A stretch of 64,000 nt of DNA from Cytophagales bacterium (GTDB taxonomy: Bacteria; Bacteroidota; Bacteroidia; Cytophagales; Spirosomataceae): the NCBI GenBank assembly GCA_013298025.1, contig JAAFJE010000007.1, positions 124,001 through 188,000 on the forward strand, given 5' to 3'. This document shows positions 62,085 through 64,000 of this stretch, in pieces. The stretch's first letter is position 1, and each line of letters opens with the position of its first letter. The notes beneath the pieces were generated by a model. That model made no database searches. It was not told the DNA's origin and worked only from the letters and a program-made list of their open reading frames with translations. Made by a program: the position numbers and the translations under genes.

Positions 62085-62112
62085 AAAAAGGGGGAAATTT
62101 CCCCCTTTTTTT
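62085..62112 (+). terminator. Terminator of the DUF2911 gene
   Basis: 'AAAAAGGGGG' (62085-62094) pairs with 'CCCCCTTTTT' (62101-62110), short loop, followed by more T residues. Confidence 0.85.
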
Positions 62113-62172
62113 GTGGATACTACATATTTGAAAAGTACTTTTGTCTTTCCAATATATTTCGACACTAACCCC

Positions 62173-63396
62173 ATGAAAAAATTACTCTTTCTTTCTCTCT
62201 GCTTTGGTGTTTTGAATGGCTTTGGACAAACCTTCACCGCCCAAATCGACCCGCCGGCGATGGGGAAGGTGTGTCCTAATTTTACGGCTACGCTCATGGG
62301 CTTGGGGCAGTCGCCCGACCGCCAAGTGAGCCTTGCTTCGCTGCGAGGACAAGTAGTAATTCTCGACTTTTGGGCTACTTATTGTGGGCCTTGTATTCCG
62401 TCGTTGAGTCACTTGGACAAACTCCAAAAACAGTTTGGCAATGCCCTTGCAGTGCTTGCTATTTCCGACGAAAAAAGGACAACTATCGAGGCTTTTGTAC
62501 AAAAGCGAAACCTTAGCTCACTGCATACCGTATGGGATTCGACGAGGGTGCTCAACGAGCTTTTTTTTCATCACTTTATTCCTCACACGGTGGTTATCGA
62601 CAAAAATGGCGTAGTTCGGGCTTTTACGACTCCCGATGAACTAGACGAAGACATTATTGCCAAATTGGTAAAAAATCAACCCGTAAACATTGCCCTCAAG
62701 CCCGAATTACAGCCGACACAAGCAGCCAAAAACAAAGGACAAACAGGACAAAAAACCATAGCAACTCCCAACCAAACCGCCCAAGTACAACTTTCTTTTA
62801 CGGGCTTTCAGGCAGGAAAGGAAAGTAGTTTTCAGAAAATTTCGCCTTACGAATACCTTTTTACCAATTGTTCGTTGGTTTTGATTTACCAAGTGCTTTA
62901 CGAGCAACGAGAAAACCGCCTCGTGCTACAAGCCGATAGCAGCAAATACCTCGACAATCCTCCATTGTATTGCTTGCACGTCCGAGTGCCTGAGTCGTCG
63001 GCACAAGAGGCATCGGCAGCCGCCCTTGCCTATTTGGCTCAAAAGGCGAGCCTCAAAGCCATGCCCATCAAGGCGGCTCGACAAAGCTTGGTGTTGGCAC
63101 GGCTCGACAGCACTTTGCGAAGTGTCAATGCAGCCTCGTATGTTGCCGACAAAGGGTTTGTGCTACGAGATTTAATCAATTATATAGAAAGCAATGCCCA
63201 TTTAATCAATTATTTGCCCGTTGTAAACCAAACAAGCCTTGCCGATAGCGTGTTGATAGACCTAGATTGGTTTCAGAACAGTTCTTTAGAATTAAAACAA
63301 AAATTAGAAACACTAGGATTAAAAGCAGAAGAACGAGTAGTTGAGTTGCCTTGTTTACTCTTATATGAAGAGAAAAAAGTACGGAAAGACGGATAA
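62173..63396 (+). CDS. Exported TlpA-like thioredoxin-fold protein with unique C-terminal extension
   Basis: The ATG at 62173 ('MKKLLFLSLCFGVLNGFGQT') gives a signal peptide and 407 residues; the frame upstream overlaps the terminator. A TlpA/ResA-type domain (about 25-165) holds 'VVILDFWATYCGPCIPSL' with the CxxC at Cys71 and Cys74, and the cis-Pro is in 'FIPHTVVIDKNG'. It should reduce disulfides or support cytochrome maturation in the periplasm. The C-terminal 200 residues ('FTGFQAGKESSFQKISPYEY' onwards) have no recognised domain but resemble the extensions of other Bacteroidota TlpA-like proteins (soil-type DUF3738-like region). The function of that part is open. Confidence 0.87.
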   Translation: MKKLLFLSLCFGVLNGFGQTFTAQIDPPAMGKVCPNFTATLMGLGQSPDRQVSLASLRGQVVILDFWATYCGPCIPSLSHLDKLQKQFGNALAVLAISDEKRTTIEAFVQKRNLSSLHTVWDSTRVLNELFFHHFIPHTVVIDKNGVVRAFTTPDELDEDIIAKLVKNQPVNIALKPELQPTQAAKNKGQTGQKTIATPNQTAQVQLSFTGFQAGKESSFQKISPYEYLFTNCSLVLIYQVLYEQRENRLVLQADSSKYLDNPPLYCLHVRVPESSAQEASAAALAYLAQKASLKAMPIKAARQSLVLARLDSTLRSVNAASYVADKGFVLRDLINYIESNAHLINYLPVVNQTSLADSVLIDLDWFQNSSLELKQKLETLGLKAEERVVELPCLLLYEEKKVRKDG

Positions 63397-63735
63397 GAAC
63401 AGTTTATTGCGTATAAAGTTGTACTTTTGCCTACTTTTTGATAAAAGCATCAGGAAAAGCCTTCAAAGGTAAGTATCGTAGGCATTTGAAGCGTTGTTGG
63501 GTGTGTAAGAATCGTTTTAGTTGTACAAAAAGGTGAACGCTTGAGGTCAAAAATAGGCGTTAAAAACCTATTTCGCACAAATAAGTATCCAATTTTGGAT
63601 TTTAGATAGATTGTTTAGTAAAAAAATCTATTTACAGCGAATATTTTGCAAGCTAAATACGAAATTCGCACTCGAAAATCCGAAATGATTTTTTATCTTT
63701 ACCACGAAAATAATCAAATTATTTACCTAAAAAAT
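63397..63735. other. 339-bp intergenic region before the last response regulator
   Basis: No gene is seen. A perfect -7-like element 'TACTTTTG' lies at 63422-63429 but no TTG stands at the right distance. A small hairpin 'AAATAGG'/'CCTATTT' lies at 63551-63573. Confidence 0.35.
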
Positions 63736-64000
63736 ATGAAGAAAGTCCTCATCGCTGAAGATAGCTCAGTTATTCAAAACCTTGCGAAAAAGATTTTGGA
63801 ATTCCAAAACTTTGAAATTCATTCTGTGAAAAATGGCCAACAAGTAATGGATGCAATGGATAAAGAAGATTTTGATATTTTATTGCTCGATATAAATATG
63901 CCAGTAATGGACGGAATGGAATGTGCTAGAGCCGTGCGTGCACTTGCCGACAGCACCAAGGCAAATATTCCAATCGTAGCGATTACGGGCAATGCTCGTA
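63736..64000 (+). CDS. Response regulator, receiver domain (5' part)
   Basis: The gene starts at ATG 63736 and runs off the right edge after 88 codons. It reads 'MKKVLIAEDSSVIQNLAKKI', with the acidic pair in 'AEDSS', the phospho-acceptor Asp in 'ILLLDINMPVMDGMECARAV', and the switch Thr in 'AITGNAR'. This is a CheY-type receiver of the kind found at the end of hybrid kinases or alone. Whether an output domain follows cannot be seen. Confidence 0.93.
   Translation, partial: MKKVLIAEDSSVIQNLAKKILEFQNFEIHSVKNGQQVMDAMDKEDFDILLLDINMPVMDGMECARAVRALADSTKANIPIVAITGNAR

Noticed and set aside
1-64000. CRISPR arrays, tRNA or rRNA genes, prophage genes and transposase genes
   Set aside because: I looked for regular spacer-repeat patterns, cloverleaf-like sequences and transposase motifs and saw none. 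The only mobile-element trace is the MITE and the only abortive-infection trace is the Abi remnant.

Overview
The window looks like chromosome of a Bacteroidota bacterium, most likely a member of the Cytophagales (Spirosomaceae-like). This is inferred from a SusC/SusD pair, several TonB-dependent receptors with carboxypeptidase-regulatory-like N-termini, type IX secretion (T9SS) proteins (PorP/SprF-like, a gliding-type C-terminal domain, the DUF5103 plug), an ECF sigma/FecR/STN-receptor set, the AT-rich composition, and promoter-like elements of the Bacteroidota form TTG-N(17-23)-TAnnTTTG. No rRNA, tRNA, CRISPR array or transposase gene was seen. Many reading frames open at TTG several codons before the sensible ATG. 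Starts here were moved to the ATG that leaves a proper signal peptide or domain start, except where no ATG exists.

Layout: 1-4182 is the start of a SusCD nutrient-uptake operon, with SusD running off the left edge. 4634-8534 holds a patatin lipase, an MBL-fold hydrolase, a single-domain response regulator and a LytS-type histidine kinase. 8557-15468 is a T9SS block: a giant PKD/CHU_C secreted protein, its divergent PorP/SprF partner, and the DUF5103 plug protein. A compact 191-bp MITE-like element with 20-bp inverted termini and a 9-bp target duplication lies at 15644-15834. 15986-19406 is a probable metal or siderophore uptake set (small exported protein, DoxX/DUF417-like membrane protein, TonB receptor). 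19561-26010 holds an esterase, an SPOR-like membrane protein with coaX, and a second receptor.

26131-30369 is a mixed, partly accessory region. It contains a 56-residue ORF, FtsE, a DeoR regulator divergent from a NudK-like Nudix gene with a DUF4406 gene, then small orphan ORFs, a gene fragment, and an internally deleted Abi_2-family (HEPN) gene. The Abi remnant still has an intact promoter and a hairpin/U-tract leader RNA. 30382-34653 contains a Cthe_2159-type lipoprotein and an unknown 248-residue protein whose 3' region carries an exactly phased 21-bp repeat array ending in a strong terminator.

34744-39447 groups malic enzyme, DctA and an AEC transporter (C4-dicarboxylate metabolism). 39499-45509 is an ECF sigma/FecR/STN-receptor system next to a secreted acid phosphatase. 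45655-48903 is an Oar-like receptor. 49312-52996 is a likely operon of NamZ (exo-muramidase), an SGNH-like protein and an MBOAT acyltransferase. 53190-64000 holds housekeeping and envelope genes: a FtsX/LolE permease, a pirin-like protein, an intradiol dioxygenase, a LytTR two-component pair with overlapping genes, CorA, a SelW-like protein, a YjiK-like lipoprotein, DUF2911, a TlpA-like thioredoxin and the start of a response regulator.

The strongest leads are the MITE, the Abi remnant with preserved leader RNA, and the 21-bp repeat array.
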